Assembly (NCBI GenBank): GCA_017550765.1
Contig: JAFZOC010000106.1
Coordinates: 1-15,839 of the forward strand
Origin: Oscillospiraceae bacterium
GTDB taxonomy: Bacteria; Bacillota_A; Clostridia; Oscillospirales; Oscillospiraceae
DNA length: 15,839 nucleotides
Direction of reading: 5' to 3'
Below, in pieces: positions 1 to 7,806 of the stretch (position 1 is the stretch's first letter; the number at the start of each line of letters is the position of its first letter). The translations under genes were made by a program, and so were the position numbers. The notes beneath the pieces were generated by a model that had not been told where the DNA came from, ran no database searches, and saw nothing but the letters and a program-made list of their open reading frames with translations.

Positions 1-1770
1 ATCCTTTCTCCCGGCGAGGAGATCGCCGCTACCGCTGACGTGACCTTGACGGCGCTGTGGCGGCAGATCGGTCCATGGGAGGCGCTCCAGCTGCAGATCG
101 ACGCGGCGGAGGACGGCGTGGAGACTACCATCACGCTGACGGAGGACGTCACGGCGACCGAGGAAGATACGGCCCTGAGGATCCCCGGCGGCAAGATCGT
201 CACCCTGGATCTGGACGGCCACACCCTGGACCGCGGCCTGTCCGGCGATAACATGGAAGCGGAGGGCTGTGTGCTTGTCGTCTGCAGCGGCGCGACGCTC
301 AGCATGACGGGCGGCAGCACAGGCGGCACCGTTACCGGCGGCGGGAACACAGGCAGCGGCGGCGGCATCTACGTTGAGGCCGGGGCTGTGCTGGATCTGA
401 CGAACATCGCGGTCAGCGGGAACTATTGCACCGATCACGGCGCGGGCATCTATCTGGCGGACAACGCACAGTGCAGCGTCGTAAACAGCTCTGTCGACAG
501 CAACAGGACCACGGTCGGCAGTAATGGCTCGGGCGGCGGGATCTATTTCAGCGGCGGAACGCTCCAGATGACCGACTGCAGCATCAGCGACAACCGGTCC
601 AAGAACCTCGGCGGCGGCCTCTACATCGCCTCGGGCAGCGTCGAGCTCACCGGCTGTGAGATCGACCGCAACGACGCTTACGCCAACGCCTGCGGCGGCG
701 GCGTGTTCCTCAGCGGCGGCTCCCTGCGCCTGGACGGATGCGAGGTCAGCGGCAATACCTCCTCAAAGAACGATCCCCACGGGATCGGCGTGTTCGTGAA
801 CAACGCGGCCACATTCACCGTGTCCGGCGAGACGAAGATCACGAATAACTGCTTCGGCAACAGGCAGCTGAACGTTTTCCTGCATAACGGCGCTGTTATC
901 AGGCCGGACGACTTGGCTGACACTGCCATCATCGGCGTTGCCGTCGGCCGGACCAACTCTTCCTATATCGCCGAGTATCGGCCCGGCGTGGTCACCGACG
1001 GTCTCCCAGGCAACGGCACGGCAGCGAACTTCACAAGTGATATCAGCAGGTACCTGGTCGGCCTGTACCAAAGCGGCGAGGCTTTCCTTGGCCCGCCGAT
1101 GACCGTTTCCTTCGCATCCGGCGACGACGGCGCCACCGGGACGATGGACGATGTTCCCGTCGCCAAAGGCAGCGTGTACACCTTGCCGGCCTGCGGATTT
1201 GCCGTGGTCGGAAAGATCTTCGCAGGCTGGCGGATCGGCAGCGATACCGGAGACCTGAAGCAGCCCGGCGATACGATCACCGTCTCGGCGAGTATCACCG
1301 TGACGGCAGTGTGGGAAGACGATCCGACGACCGTCGTCGTGAGCTTTGACGCCTGCGGTGGCACGGCGGTGCCTGCGAAGGTAGAGATCGAGATCGGCGC
1401 ATCCATCGGCGAGCTGCCGACGCCCACCCGCGCAGGCGGCTGGGTGTTCCTGGGCTGGTACACCGAGCCCGCGGCGACGCAGTACCAGATCGGCCAGAGC
1501 ACGGCGGTGACCGCTGAGACCGTCTTCGAAGAGGACGCCACAGTGTACGCGCACTGGCGCCTGCCGGGCGATGTGAACGGCGACGGGACGGTGACCGTTG
1601 CGGACGTGACGCTGCTGGCGAAGTATGTCAAGGCCCGGGGCCAGGGCGTGACCCTTGTGCCCGGCTCCGGCAACGTGGACGGCAGCTCCGACGGGAAGAT
1701 CACTGTATCCGATGTGACGCTGCTGGCGAAGTACGTCAAGGCCCGAGGCGTGGGCGTGGAGATCCACTGA
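1..1770 (+). CDS. Partial surface protein: beta-helix, InlB repeats, C-terminal dockerin
   Basis: The frame is open from base 1 (589 codons visible), so the true start is upstream; the GTG at 40 lies inside a repeat and is not a start. Visible order: the tail of an InlB/Listeria-Bacteroides repeat (residues 1-20, ending TLTALW); a right-handed beta-helix region (about 118-283) of six repeats of the GGGIY...SGN type; two further InlB-type repeats (about 355-440 and 443-520), each ending in the family's AxW or AHW tail (VTAVW, VYAHW); and a type I dockerin (about 522-589). The dockerin has two calcium-loop repeats, DVNGDGTVTVADVTLLAKYV and a second beginning NVDGSSDGKITVSDV. Dockerins bind cohesins on scaffoldins, so this protein is probably exported and docked in a cellulosome-like or wall-bound complex. 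The beta-helix could bind or cut carbohydrate, but no catalytic residues can be named. The domain calls are firm; the function is unknown. Confidence 0.85.
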   Translation: MLSPGEEIAATADVTLTALWRQIGPWEALQLQIDAAEDGVETTITLTEDVTATEEDTALRIPGGKIVTLDLDGHTLDRGLSGDNMEAEGCVLVVCSGATLSMTGGSTGGTVTGGGNTGSGGGIYVEAGAVLDLTNIAVSGNYCTDHGAGIYLADNAQCSVVNSSVDSNRTTVGSNGSGGGIYFSGGTLQMTDCSISDNRSKNLGGGLYIASGSVELTGCEIDRNDAYANACGGGVFLSGGSLRLDGCEVSGNTSSKNDPHGIGVFVNNAATFTVSGETKITNNCFGNRQLNVFLHNGAVIRPDDLADTAIIGVAVGRTNSSYIAEYRPGVVTDGLPGNGTAANFTSDISRYLVGLYQSGEAFLGPPMTVSFASGDDGATGTMDDVPVAKGSVYTLPACGFAVVGKIFAGWRIGSDTGDLKQPGDTITVSASITVTAVWEDDPTTVVVSFDACGGTAVPAKVEIEIGASIGELPTPTRAGGWVFLGWYTEPAATQYQIGQSTAVTAETVFEEDATVYAHWRLPGDVNGDGTVTVADVTLLAKYVKARGQGVTLVPGSGNVDGSSDGKITVSDVTLLAKYVKARGVGVEIH

Positions 1771-1801
1771 GATCTGCATTTTGAGAGCAAAGAACTGAGT
1801 T

Positions 1802-1849
1802 TTATGAAGAACGGGGGACGCGGGAAAAGGCGTCTCCCGTTCTTCATAA
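1802..1849. terminator. 20-bp hairpin after dockerin gene
   Basis: The arms 1802-1821 and 1830-1849 are complementary over 20 bp with a single G-T pair, around an 8-base loop. The hairpin starts 31 bases after the stop. There is no clean T-run, so it may act as a stability or bidirectional element rather than a classical rho-independent terminator. Its ACGGG(G/A)GACGC core recurs in the hairpin at 4391-4430. Confidence 0.6.
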
Positions 1850-1967
1850 GAGTTTAGACTTTTCTCAGGAGACCCGTTTTTGAGACGTTTTTGAACGCTC
1901 TTTGTGATATCAAAAATCAATTAGGTATGTAGATTTGAAAAGACTCTCGAAGCGAGGAGGAACGGAA

Positions 1968-2436
1968 ATGAAAAACAGCTTGTCGAAGAGACTGCTCTCC
2001 CTGCTGCTGTGCCTGGCTATGTTCATGAGCCTGTTGCCTGTTGCCCTATGAGGCGAAGCTGAAAGAGGGCAAGGCCACGGGCGTGAGCTACGCGGGCAGC
2101 CGTCTGGTGCTGAAGTCCGGTACGATCATCCGGCATTACTTCAACATCGACGAGGGCTCGGTAAGCGATTATACCTTCAGGCTGGGCAAAAAAACAGTGA
2201 CGCCTGTGGAGACGGAGGACGGCTGGATGATCGAGATCCCGGACGTCTACGCCCGGTATCTGGACAACATGTATAACGTGACAGTTTCGAGCTCCGAGGG
2301 GCGCGTCCTGACCCTGAAGTACAGCGCCCTGAGCTATGCCTATAAAGTCGTGAAGGAAAGCGACGATGCGTCGCTGGTGGAACTGGTGAAGGCACTGTAT
2401 CTGTACGAGCGGGCTGCCCGGGCCTACTTCAACTGA
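1968..2436 (+). pseudogene. Collapsed secreted-protein gene: signal peptide joined out of frame to a C-terminal domain
   Basis: AGGAGG at 1955-1960 precedes ATG 1968, which opens a textbook signal peptide: MKNSLSKRLL, then a leucine-rich core ending SLLPVAL. It stops at TGA 2049-2051 after 27 residues, about where the cleavage site would lie. A second frame, open from 2041 to 2436, encodes about 131 residues beginning PYEAKLKEGK and including SALSYAYKVV and a final ALYLYERAARAYF. That tail is typical of the C-terminal module of large Clostridia surface proteins. The second frame has no ribosome binding site and no good start codon. The simplest reading is that the middle of a larger gene was deleted. 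The join carries a short direct repeat, TTGCC-TG-TTGCC (2034-2045). A base-calling frameshift could explain the frame change but not the missing middle. Confidence 0.65.
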
Positions 2437-2467
2437 AGCATTTGCTCTCGACCCGAAAGAGATCGGC

Positions 2468-2494
2468 GATCCCTCCGGCTGAGCCGGAGGGATC
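2468..2494. terminator. Hairpin after the collapsed gene
   Basis: GATCCCTCCGG (2468-2478) pairs perfectly with CCGGAGGGATC (2484-2494) around CTGAG. It lies 32 bases after the stop at 2436. No T-run follows, so intrinsic termination is uncertain. The remaining interval to 2713 shows no convincing gene or promoter. Confidence 0.5.
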
Positions 2495-2713
2495 AGGCCT
2501 GCAAAACGTCGAAAGCTTGAGAGGCGAAACAGGAAGGATCTCTGAAGCGCACATTTATTTTGTAGAACGGAAAAAGAGCTCCTGCCCAGATCTCAGTGTC
2601 CTGCGCCGCAGAGTTTCTCGATAACAGCTCTGAGGAAAAGCAGACAGAGGAAGAACAGACTGGGCGGGAGCGCTTGGCCCGACAAGATCAGAGGATCACA
2701 AGGAGGTATACAT

Positions 2714-4099
2714 ATGAAAAAGACGATCTGCCTATTGATGGCATTATGCATGATCTTTGCGCTGGCAGCATGCGGCGAGCAGGCGGAGCCGGAGATCAAG
2801 GAATGGACCCGGCAAGGCTTCTTTATGGACGAAGATGAGAACTTCCTGTCCGTGACCTGGATGGATGATGTGGATGAGCCGGGCTGGTATGTGGGCGTTA
2901 TGCTCGGCGAGGATCTTATCGAGGATTCCTGGGGCGGCATACTGCCGCAGGAGGGGGATGCACTGCATGGCACACTGCCTTCTTCCGGAAGCAGGGGCGA
3001 CCTGATCGTCACCGTATCGGAAGACGGCCCGGACGGCCTTCTCCTTACGGTCGAAGGCGGCGAGACCTACCACTTCAAAGGAGGAGAGTTGCCGCAGGCC
3101 ACGGTCGTCGTCAGCATCAATACCGAAGGCTGGGGCTATATCGACTATGCCGAAGGCGAGCAGTCGCCGGAGATCGATCCGGAGTATCCGTCTCAGTCGG
3201 CCTACCTGGGACTGGAAGGCCCAGAGACCTACACCTTCCTTGCGTGGCCGCAGGCTGGCAACATGTTCGTCAAGTGGACGAAGAACGGCGAGGACTTCTC
3301 GACCGAAGCCCAGGTCACACTGCTCCTGGGCGAGAGCGCGGAATATGTCGCCGTCTTTGAAGAGGATCCGGACTGGCAAGATCCTGTGATGAGCTTTGCC
3401 GGCGAATACCAGTGCGACCGAGCCCATGCCACCGTTCAGAGCGCCGGGGCCGAGGAAGCATGGATCACCATCCGGTGGGGCAGCAGCGCCTGGGAACACA
3501 CCCAGTGGGACATCTTCGGAAAGCTCGACACGGAAACGCTGAGCATCGCGTATACCGGCTGCACGAAGTCGAACATCGTCTATGACGAAGACGGCGAAGT
3601 GAAGAGCCAGGAGACGGTATATGAAGGCGGTACCGGTACCATCGTCTTCCATGACGACGGGACCTTTACCTGGTACGAGGATCAGTCTGAAAACACAGCG
3701 GGCATGGTCTTCACCTTGCTCGGAACGAATGAGGATCCGGATCATTATGCCTTCGTGACCACGATGGAAAAAGGCGCCCTTGAGCAGCAGTGCGCCATCC
3801 TGCGGGATGCCTATCTGGATGAGGATTGGGAGACGATCGCGATCTATGTGCGCTATCCCATCACGATAGACGGCACGGAGCTGAAGAACGGGGAGGATCT
3901 CCTCACCTTCATGAAAGACAAGACCATCCACGAGAGCGACCGGGAGGCCATGAGGGCAGAGACCTGTCATGACATGTTCTTTAACGGCCAGGGCATCTGC
4001 CTGGGCGATGGGGAGCTTTGGATCGTCGACCTGAGCTACATGACGGAGGAGCCGCCCGAGTTGGCGATCATCGGCATCAACGGCATCGTGAACAGATAA
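2714..4099 (+). CDS. Putative three-domain lipoprotein of unknown function
   Basis: The start is ATG 2714, preceded by AAGGAGG at 2699-2705. The N-terminus MKKTICLLMALCMIFALAAC is a lipoprotein signal with lipobox LAAC, so Cys20 would be lipidated and the protein held on the outer face of the membrane. The mature 441 residues appear to form three parts. Residues about 22-215 are beta-rich and end in an InlB-like repeat (about 172-215, YTFLAWPQAGNMFVKWTKNG then YVAVFEE). Residues about 225-340 (GEYQCDRA...WGSSAW) form a beta domain seen in related Clostridia lipoproteins. Residues about 352-455 (LEQQCAILRDAYLDEDWETI) resemble an NTF2-like fold. No enzyme motif is visible. It may bind a ligand or another surface protein. 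The coding call and lipobox are secure; the domain names are by resemblance only. Confidence 0.85.
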   Translation: MKKTICLLMALCMIFALAACGEQAEPEIKEWTRQGFFMDEDENFLSVTWMDDVDEPGWYVGVMLGEDLIEDSWGGILPQEGDALHGTLPSSGSRGDLIVTVSEDGPDGLLLTVEGGETYHFKGGELPQATVVVSINTEGWGYIDYAEGEQSPEIDPEYPSQSAYLGLEGPETYTFLAWPQAGNMFVKWTKNGEDFSTEAQVTLLLGESAEYVAVFEEDPDWQDPVMSFAGEYQCDRAHATVQSAGAEEAWITIRWGSSAWEHTQWDIFGKLDTETLSIAYTGCTKSNIVYDEDGEVKSQETVYEGGTGTIVFHDDGTFTWYEDQSENTAGMVFTLLGTNEDPDHYAFVTTMEKGALEQQCAILRDAYLDEDWETIAIYVRYPITIDGTELKNGEDLLTFMKDKTIHESDREAMRAETCHDMFFNGQGICLGDGELWIVDLSYMTEEPPELAIIGINGIVNR

Positions 4100-4467
4100 C
4101 GGTTCCGTTTCGGTTGGATGACAAAGCGGTCCACAGTTGAGTGGAGCGGTATGCGATCAAGGAGAATGATCCAGGTGAAGATCCCTAGTATGCAGGGCAG
4201 ACACAAAAGACCTTGGATCCCCATATCCCTGTGTCTGATCGTCCTTTTCCTGCTGACGGTGCATGGACCGTCTCGCGCCGGAGCAGGGAGGGGAGGATCA
4301 CCGATCCCGCAGTGCCGCAGAGGGCGTCTCCGGATACCTCGAACGGATCGAATAGCCGGTCCACGATCGAACGATCGGAGGACCACCCAGCGAAGAACGG
4401 GAGACGCGAGAGATCGCGTCTCCCGTTTCGCCGTACAAAGGTGCGGGACCTTCGCTCAAGGCCCCTC
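4100..4467. other. Gene-poor interval with a possible small membrane or secreted ORF (4175-4471)
   Basis: No strong gene is present. AAGGAG (4159-4164) lies 10 bases before GTG 4175, which could open a frame with a basic start and a hydrophobic stretch (KRPWIPISLCLIVLFLLTV), resembling a signal anchor. The rest is arginine-rich, low in recognisable structure, and runs through the hairpin at 4391-4430 to a stop at 4471. The alternative frame from 4213 also crosses the hairpin. It could be a decayed small gene or chance. No coding call is made with confidence. Confidence 0.2.
4391..4430. terminator. 13-bp GC-rich hairpin
   Basis: ACGGGAGACGCGA (4397-4409) pairs perfectly with TCGCGTCTCCCGT (4414-4426). 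CGAA/TTCG extends the stem beyond a two-base bulge. It is the same stem family as 1802-1849. It sits between the lipoprotein gene and the promoter at 4468 and probably isolates the two units, although no T-run follows. Confidence 0.55.
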
Positions 4468-4496
4468 TTGAAATGAGATGGGTATTCGGGTATATT
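4468..4496 (+). promoter_or_regulatory. Sigma-A promoter of the sensor operon
   Basis: TTGAAA (4468-4473), a 17-bp spacer and TATATT (4491-4496) are near consensus. The leader of about 100 bases contains two hairpins: AGACTGA-TATT-TCAGTCT (4507-4524) and GCGGG-AAAG-CCCGC (4549-4562), the second about 30 bases before the ribosome binding site. Confidence 0.75.
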
Positions 4497-4606
4497 GTAT
4501 GATATCAGACTGATATTTCAGTCTCGATCGCGGGCGATCCCAGCTGGAGCGGGAAAGCCCGCCGATCCCGTAACAGATGGATCTGGGCGAGAGGGGGAAC
4601 GCAGAC

Positions 4607-6247
4607 ATGACAAAACAGGATAGGGACACCTGGCTGTTCATCGGCTTCCTTCTGCTGGGCGGGCTCACGAATATGCTGACCAGGACGCGCATCTCCATCG
4701 TCGATACCTTTATGTTCAGCGCAAACTTCATGATCTACATCGGACTGCTGATCTACTGGATGCGATCCGTGCGGGCCAGGCTCCTGCCCACCTTGGCCCG
4801 GAGCTATATCATCGCGTCTGCGCTCCTGATGGTCTTCTACCTTCTCGTCCGGGTCCTGCGGTTCCGGATCCTGACGGAGGTGGTGGTCAGGCGCTATGTG
4901 GATTACGCTTACAACATCCCGATGGTCCTGGTCCCGACGCTGTTCCTCATGACCTGCATCCGGATCAGCAAAGGGGAGGGGACAGAAGAGAAGGGCAAGG
5001 AGCAGCGCCTGCTGATCCCCGCATGCGGTATCCTGCTCCTGATCCTGACGAACGACCTGCATCAGCTGTTCTATCGCCGGCTGATCCCGCTGTCGGAGTT
5101 CCACGGGATCGTCGGTACCTATAACTATGGTCCGCTGTTTTATCTGATGTACGCATGGATGGCGATCGTGATGCTCGTCGGTCTTGCGATCCTGATCCGC
5201 AGGACATACAGGCAGGAGATCCGCGGTCTCGTTTGGTTCGCCGCTGTCGCGTTCGCCTGGGTAGGCTTGAGCCTTGTCAACAGGCTGGTGTTCACGCCCC
5301 TCGATCTGGCCCGGCCTTTCCACGCGCCGGAGATCCAGGTCTTTGGCCTGCTGGGTTCTTTTGAGGTATGCATCCGGAACCGATTCATCCCATATAATGA
5401 AAACTATACCGGCTTCTTTTCCCATTTGGGCCTGCCGATCCGGATCACGGACGAGGCTCTTGCAACGGTCTATGAGACCGATCTGCCGATCTCGGCCGCA
5501 CCGGAGCAGTTCTCCGCCGCGCTGACGGGGCCGGTCTATCTGGATGAAGACACCCGGCTCTCAGGCATGCGGCTCCACCCAGGCAGCGCGTTCTGGACGG
5601 AGGATGAGAGCGAACTGCACCGGGAAGGGCGGCGTCTCGCCGAGGCCAACGAGATCCTGAGCGAAGAGAACCATCTGATCGCCGTGGAGAACGAGCTGAA
5701 AGCGAAGAAGGCACAGCTGGATGCCCAAAGCCTGGTCTATGACCGGATCGCCGCCGCGCTCTATCCGAAGCAGAAGCGGATCGAGGCGCTGCTGGAGGCA
5801 ACGCCGCCGGGATCGGACGGATTCCCGGCTGCGCTGGCGGAGTGCTGCGTGCTGAACGCGTACTGCAAGCGGAAGAGCGCTCTGATGCTCCTCTCCGAGG
5901 AGACACTGCCGCGTCCGGACCGCGAGCTTTTCCTGGCGCTGCAGGAGTCCGCCCGCTTCCTGAAATGCTGTGGGATCGAGGCGGCAGCTACGGGGGAGGA
6001 GTATTCCGACCTGCCCCTTGTATCGGTCCACGCGCTCTACGACAGCTTTGAGACGCTGATCGAGGCTTTCCTGCCGTTTATGCACAGGATGACGGTATCC
6101 CTGACCGGGAACGGCATCCGGATCGCCATGGAAGCCGATCGGAGCCCGGAACTGCCGACGACCGTGCTTCCGGTGGAATGCCGGGAGAACGACGGCTGCT
6201 TTTTCCTGACCCTTCGCGCAGGAAGGGAAGGGGGCGACGGCAAATGA
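4607..6247 (+). CDS. Seven-helix membrane sensor with degenerate kinase-like cytoplasmic region
   Basis: ATG 4607 is chosen over ATG 4577 because GAGGGGGAA (4591-4599) sits 7 bases before it. It gives 546 residues. About seven hydrophobic segments fill residues 9-255 (for example WLFIGFLLLGG, YIIASALLMVFYLL, LLIPACGILLLIL). This layout resembles the 7TM sensing region of some Clostridia histidine kinases. A linker and a likely coiled coil (about 337-375) follow. The region around VYDRIAAALYPKQKRIEALL (about 377-396) matches the position of a dimerisation helix but has no phosphorylatable His in an HxE motif. The last 150 residues show no N, G1 or G2 ATP-binding boxes. It is therefore probably a pseudokinase or receptor that signals through its neighbour. 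Its stop overlaps the next start as ATGA, which supports tight coupling. The signal sensed is unknown. Confidence 0.8.
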   Translation: MTKQDRDTWLFIGFLLLGGLTNMLTRTRISIVDTFMFSANFMIYIGLLIYWMRSVRARLLPTLARSYIIASALLMVFYLLVRVLRFRILTEVVVRRYVDYAYNIPMVLVPTLFLMTCIRISKGEGTEEKGKEQRLLIPACGILLLILTNDLHQLFYRRLIPLSEFHGIVGTYNYGPLFYLMYAWMAIVMLVGLAILIRRTYRQEIRGLVWFAAVAFAWVGLSLVNRLVFTPLDLARPFHAPEIQVFGLLGSFEVCIRNRFIPYNENYTGFFSHLGLPIRITDEALATVYETDLPISAAPEQFSAALTGPVYLDEDTRLSGMRLHPGSAFWTEDESELHREGRRLAEANEILSEENHLIAVENELKAKKAQLDAQSLVYDRIAAALYPKQKRIEALLEATPPGSDGFPAALAECCVLNAYCKRKSALMLLSEETLPRPDRELFLALQESARFLKCCGIEAAATGEEYSDLPLVSVHALYDSFETLIEAFLPFMHRMTVSLTGNGIRIAMEADRSPELPTTVLPVECRENDGCFFLTLRAGREGGDGK

Positions 6248-7527
6248 GTTCGATCTACAGCTTCTTTGAAAGACCAGAAGCGCTGCTGCTCATGATGACC
6301 GCGCTCTTCCTTACGATCGGCCAGACTGCCGCCTTCCTGCTCTCCGCTCAGGAAAAGAGGAACAGGGGCCAGACGCTGGTCGCCGCGCTCCACATGCTGG
6401 TCGGGTTCCTGATGTTCGTGATCGTCCTGGACGGGTTCGACAACGTAAATTTTTCGACGATCCGAAGGGACACGGTCCAGACCGGTTGGACCGTGTTCTC
6501 CCTGCCATGGTCGGTCTATGCAGCGTATGAAGTGATCTCTGCGGTGGCCTTGCTGCTCCAATTTCGGGAATATCGGCGCTATCGGGCGACGACTGTGACG
6601 CCGGACGCTATCCGCCAGACCATCGACCTGCTCCCGGAAGGGATCTGCGTCAGCGCCCCGGACGGAACGGTGCGGCTCGCCAACCTGAAAATGGACGCCC
6701 TGTGCCGCGAGCTGACGGGCGAGCGTCTGTCCGATGCCAGAAAGTTCTGGGCTCATCTGGAGCAGACCGGAGAGGACCAGAGCGGCAAACGGCTGATCCG
6801 GACCCCGCGTGGAAAAGTTTGGCTCTTCGCGAAAGACAGCCTTTCCATAGACGGTAGCGAACACGAGTGCACGAGCGCTGTGGACGTGAGCGAGCGTTAC
6901 CGTATCACGGAGGAGCTTCGTGAGAAGAACGCACGCCTGCAGCAGATCCAGCGCCGTATGAAAGCGGCTGCGGCGCTCTCCGGCGAGATGTTCATCGAAC
7001 AGGAGAGAGCGAACGCACGCAGCGCCCTGCACAACGAGTTGGGCCAGGTGCTGCTGATGGGCCGCCACTATATCGAGCATCCCGATAGCACGGACGCTGC
7101 CATGGTCGCTCTGATGACCAGGCAGATGGGCCGCTTCCTTCTGGGAGAGCACAAGGCGACCGGACCGGATGCCGGGGATGAGTTGCGCCAGGCGGTCCAA
7201 ATGGCCGGGAGCATAGGCGTGACCGTCGATCTGAAAGGCGTTCCGCCAGAAGAGGCGAGATCGCGTTCCCTCCTCGCAGCTGCGATCCGCGAGTGCGCGG
7301 CTAACACCGTCAAACATGCGGAGGGCGACAGGCTCTTTATCGCGATCAAAAATAGCGACGAAGGCGCCATCGTGACCATCACCAACAACGGCGAGCCCCC
7401 GAAGGGACCTGTCGCCGAGAGCGGCGGTCTGCTGTCCCTGCGACGCAGCGTCGAGGCGGCGGGGGGAAAAATGCTCGTGAAGAGCCTGCCCGCATTCTCT
7501 CTGACCCTGTCCTTCCAGGAAGCATAG
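6244..7527 (+). CDS. Membrane histidine kinase, PAS-like domain, H-x-E-L-G class
   Basis: ATG 6244 overlaps the upstream TGA in an ATGA junction, with purine-rich AAGGGAAGGGGG upstream; an earlier in-frame ATG at 6178 would overlap the neighbour by 70 bases and is less likely. The product is 427 residues. Three hydrophobic segments (about 13-35, 44-63, 84-106) lead to a PAS-like domain (about 122-215, IDLLPEGICVSAPDGTV). A helical linker follows, then the phospho-acceptor helix with His263 in LHNELGQVLL, as in NarX/LiaS-type (HisKA_3) and related kinases. The ATPase part keeps the N box RECAANTVKHA (Asn354). The G1 box reads ITNNGEPP (379-386), with Asn where Asp is usual. The G2-like stretch is GGLLSLRRSVEAAGG (394-408). 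It should phosphorylate the LuxR-type regulator encoded downstream. The unusual G1 box means that activity is inferred. Confidence 0.9.
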   Translation: MSSIYSFFERPEALLLMMTALFLTIGQTAAFLLSAQEKRNRGQTLVAALHMLVGFLMFVIVLDGFDNVNFSTIRRDTVQTGWTVFSLPWSVYAAYEVISAVALLLQFREYRRYRATTVTPDAIRQTIDLLPEGICVSAPDGTVRLANLKMDALCRELTGERLSDARKFWAHLEQTGEDQSGKRLIRTPRGKVWLFAKDSLSIDGSEHECTSAVDVSERYRITEELREKNARLQQIQRRMKAAAALSGEMFIEQERANARSALHNELGQVLLMGRHYIEHPDSTDAAMVALMTRQMGRFLLGEHKATGPDAGDELRQAVQMAGSIGVTVDLKGVPPEEARSRSLLAAAIRECAANTVKHAEGDRLFIAIKNSDEGAIVTITNNGEPPKGPVAESGGLLSLRRSVEAAGGKMLVKSLPAFSLTLSFQEA

Positions 7528-7529
7528 AT

Positions 7530-7571
7530 ACATGCGCTCCAATCCGATGCTCGGACAGGAGCGCATGTTTT
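7530..7571 (+). terminator. Rho-independent terminator of the sensor operon
   Basis: ACATGCGCTCC (7530-7540) pairs with GGAGCGCATGT (7558-7568). An inner TCCGA/TCGGA stem (7543-7547/7551-7555) extends it, and a TTTT run ends at 7571. It begins 3 bases after the kinase stop. Confidence 0.85.
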
Positions 7572-7596
7572 CATCAAAAATGGTACGAATGGGTGA

Positions 7597-7625
7597 TTGG
7601 GATCTGCGCCACCAGCTGATATAAT
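7597..7625 (+). promoter_or_regulatory. Extended -10 promoter of the response regulator
   Basis: TTGGGA (7597-7602), a 17-bp spacer and a perfect TATAAT (7620-7625) with an upstream TGA form an extended -10 element. It gives the regulator separate transcription from its kinase and a leader of about 165 bases. Confidence 0.8.
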
Positions 7626-7641
7626 GGTGCTCGGATTACGA

Positions 7642-7772
7642 GATCGATCGAAGGTCCTATCGATCATCATAATGATCATATAACGGTAAGGGAAAGGGAT
7701 CGCGATGCCCTTTTCACTTGTCAGTGGGATCTCGGCACAGTACGAAGTTTTCCGAGGATACTGCGGTTTTTT
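7642..7772 (+). promoter_or_regulatory. Structured leader with overlapping dyads and a T6 run
   Basis: GATCGAT (7642-7648) can pair with ATCGATC (7659-7665). GATCAT (7662-7667) can pair with ATGATC (7672-7677). The two dyads share 7662-7665, so as RNA hairpins they exclude each other. As DNA they could be operator sites. Further on, CTCGG/CCGAG (7731-7735/7752-7756) competes with CAGTA/TACTG (7738-7742/7759-7763). The latter lies just before six T residues (7767-7772), an attenuator-like arrangement with short stems. Confidence 0.35.
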
Positions 7773-7806
7773 CATTTTTGAGGGGACGGTGAGCGCGTAT
7801 GGGTGA
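7705..7806 (+). CDS. Possible 33-aa leader peptide overlapping the regulator start
   Basis: ATG 7705 follows AAAGGG (7693-7698) with a 6-base gap. It opens 33 codons beginning MPFSLVSGISAQYEVF and ending VSAYG, with the stop TGA at 7804-7806. It overlaps the regulator ATG (7799) by 8 bases in another frame. It spans the T6 run, so its translation could affect both leader folding and regulator initiation. The regulator's own GAGGGG (7780-7785) is rather far (13 bases) from its ATG, which makes coupling reasonable. There is no homology evidence, and it could be chance. Confidence 0.3.
   Translation: MPFSLVSGISAQYEVFRGYCGFFIFEGTVSAYG

Noticed and set aside
763..1920. Long minus-strand open frame opposite the dockerin gene
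   Set aside because: It is the antisense shadow of a GC-rich coding region with clear domains on the plus strand, and its translation has no recognisable fold.
2744..3970. 408-codon minus-strand frame
   Set aside because: It lies wholly opposite the lipoprotein gene, which has a strong ribosome binding site and lipobox. The antisense product shows no domains.
6037..7566. 509-codon minus-strand frame
   Set aside because: It is antisense to the histidine kinase, whose motifs are clear, and would run through the terminator.
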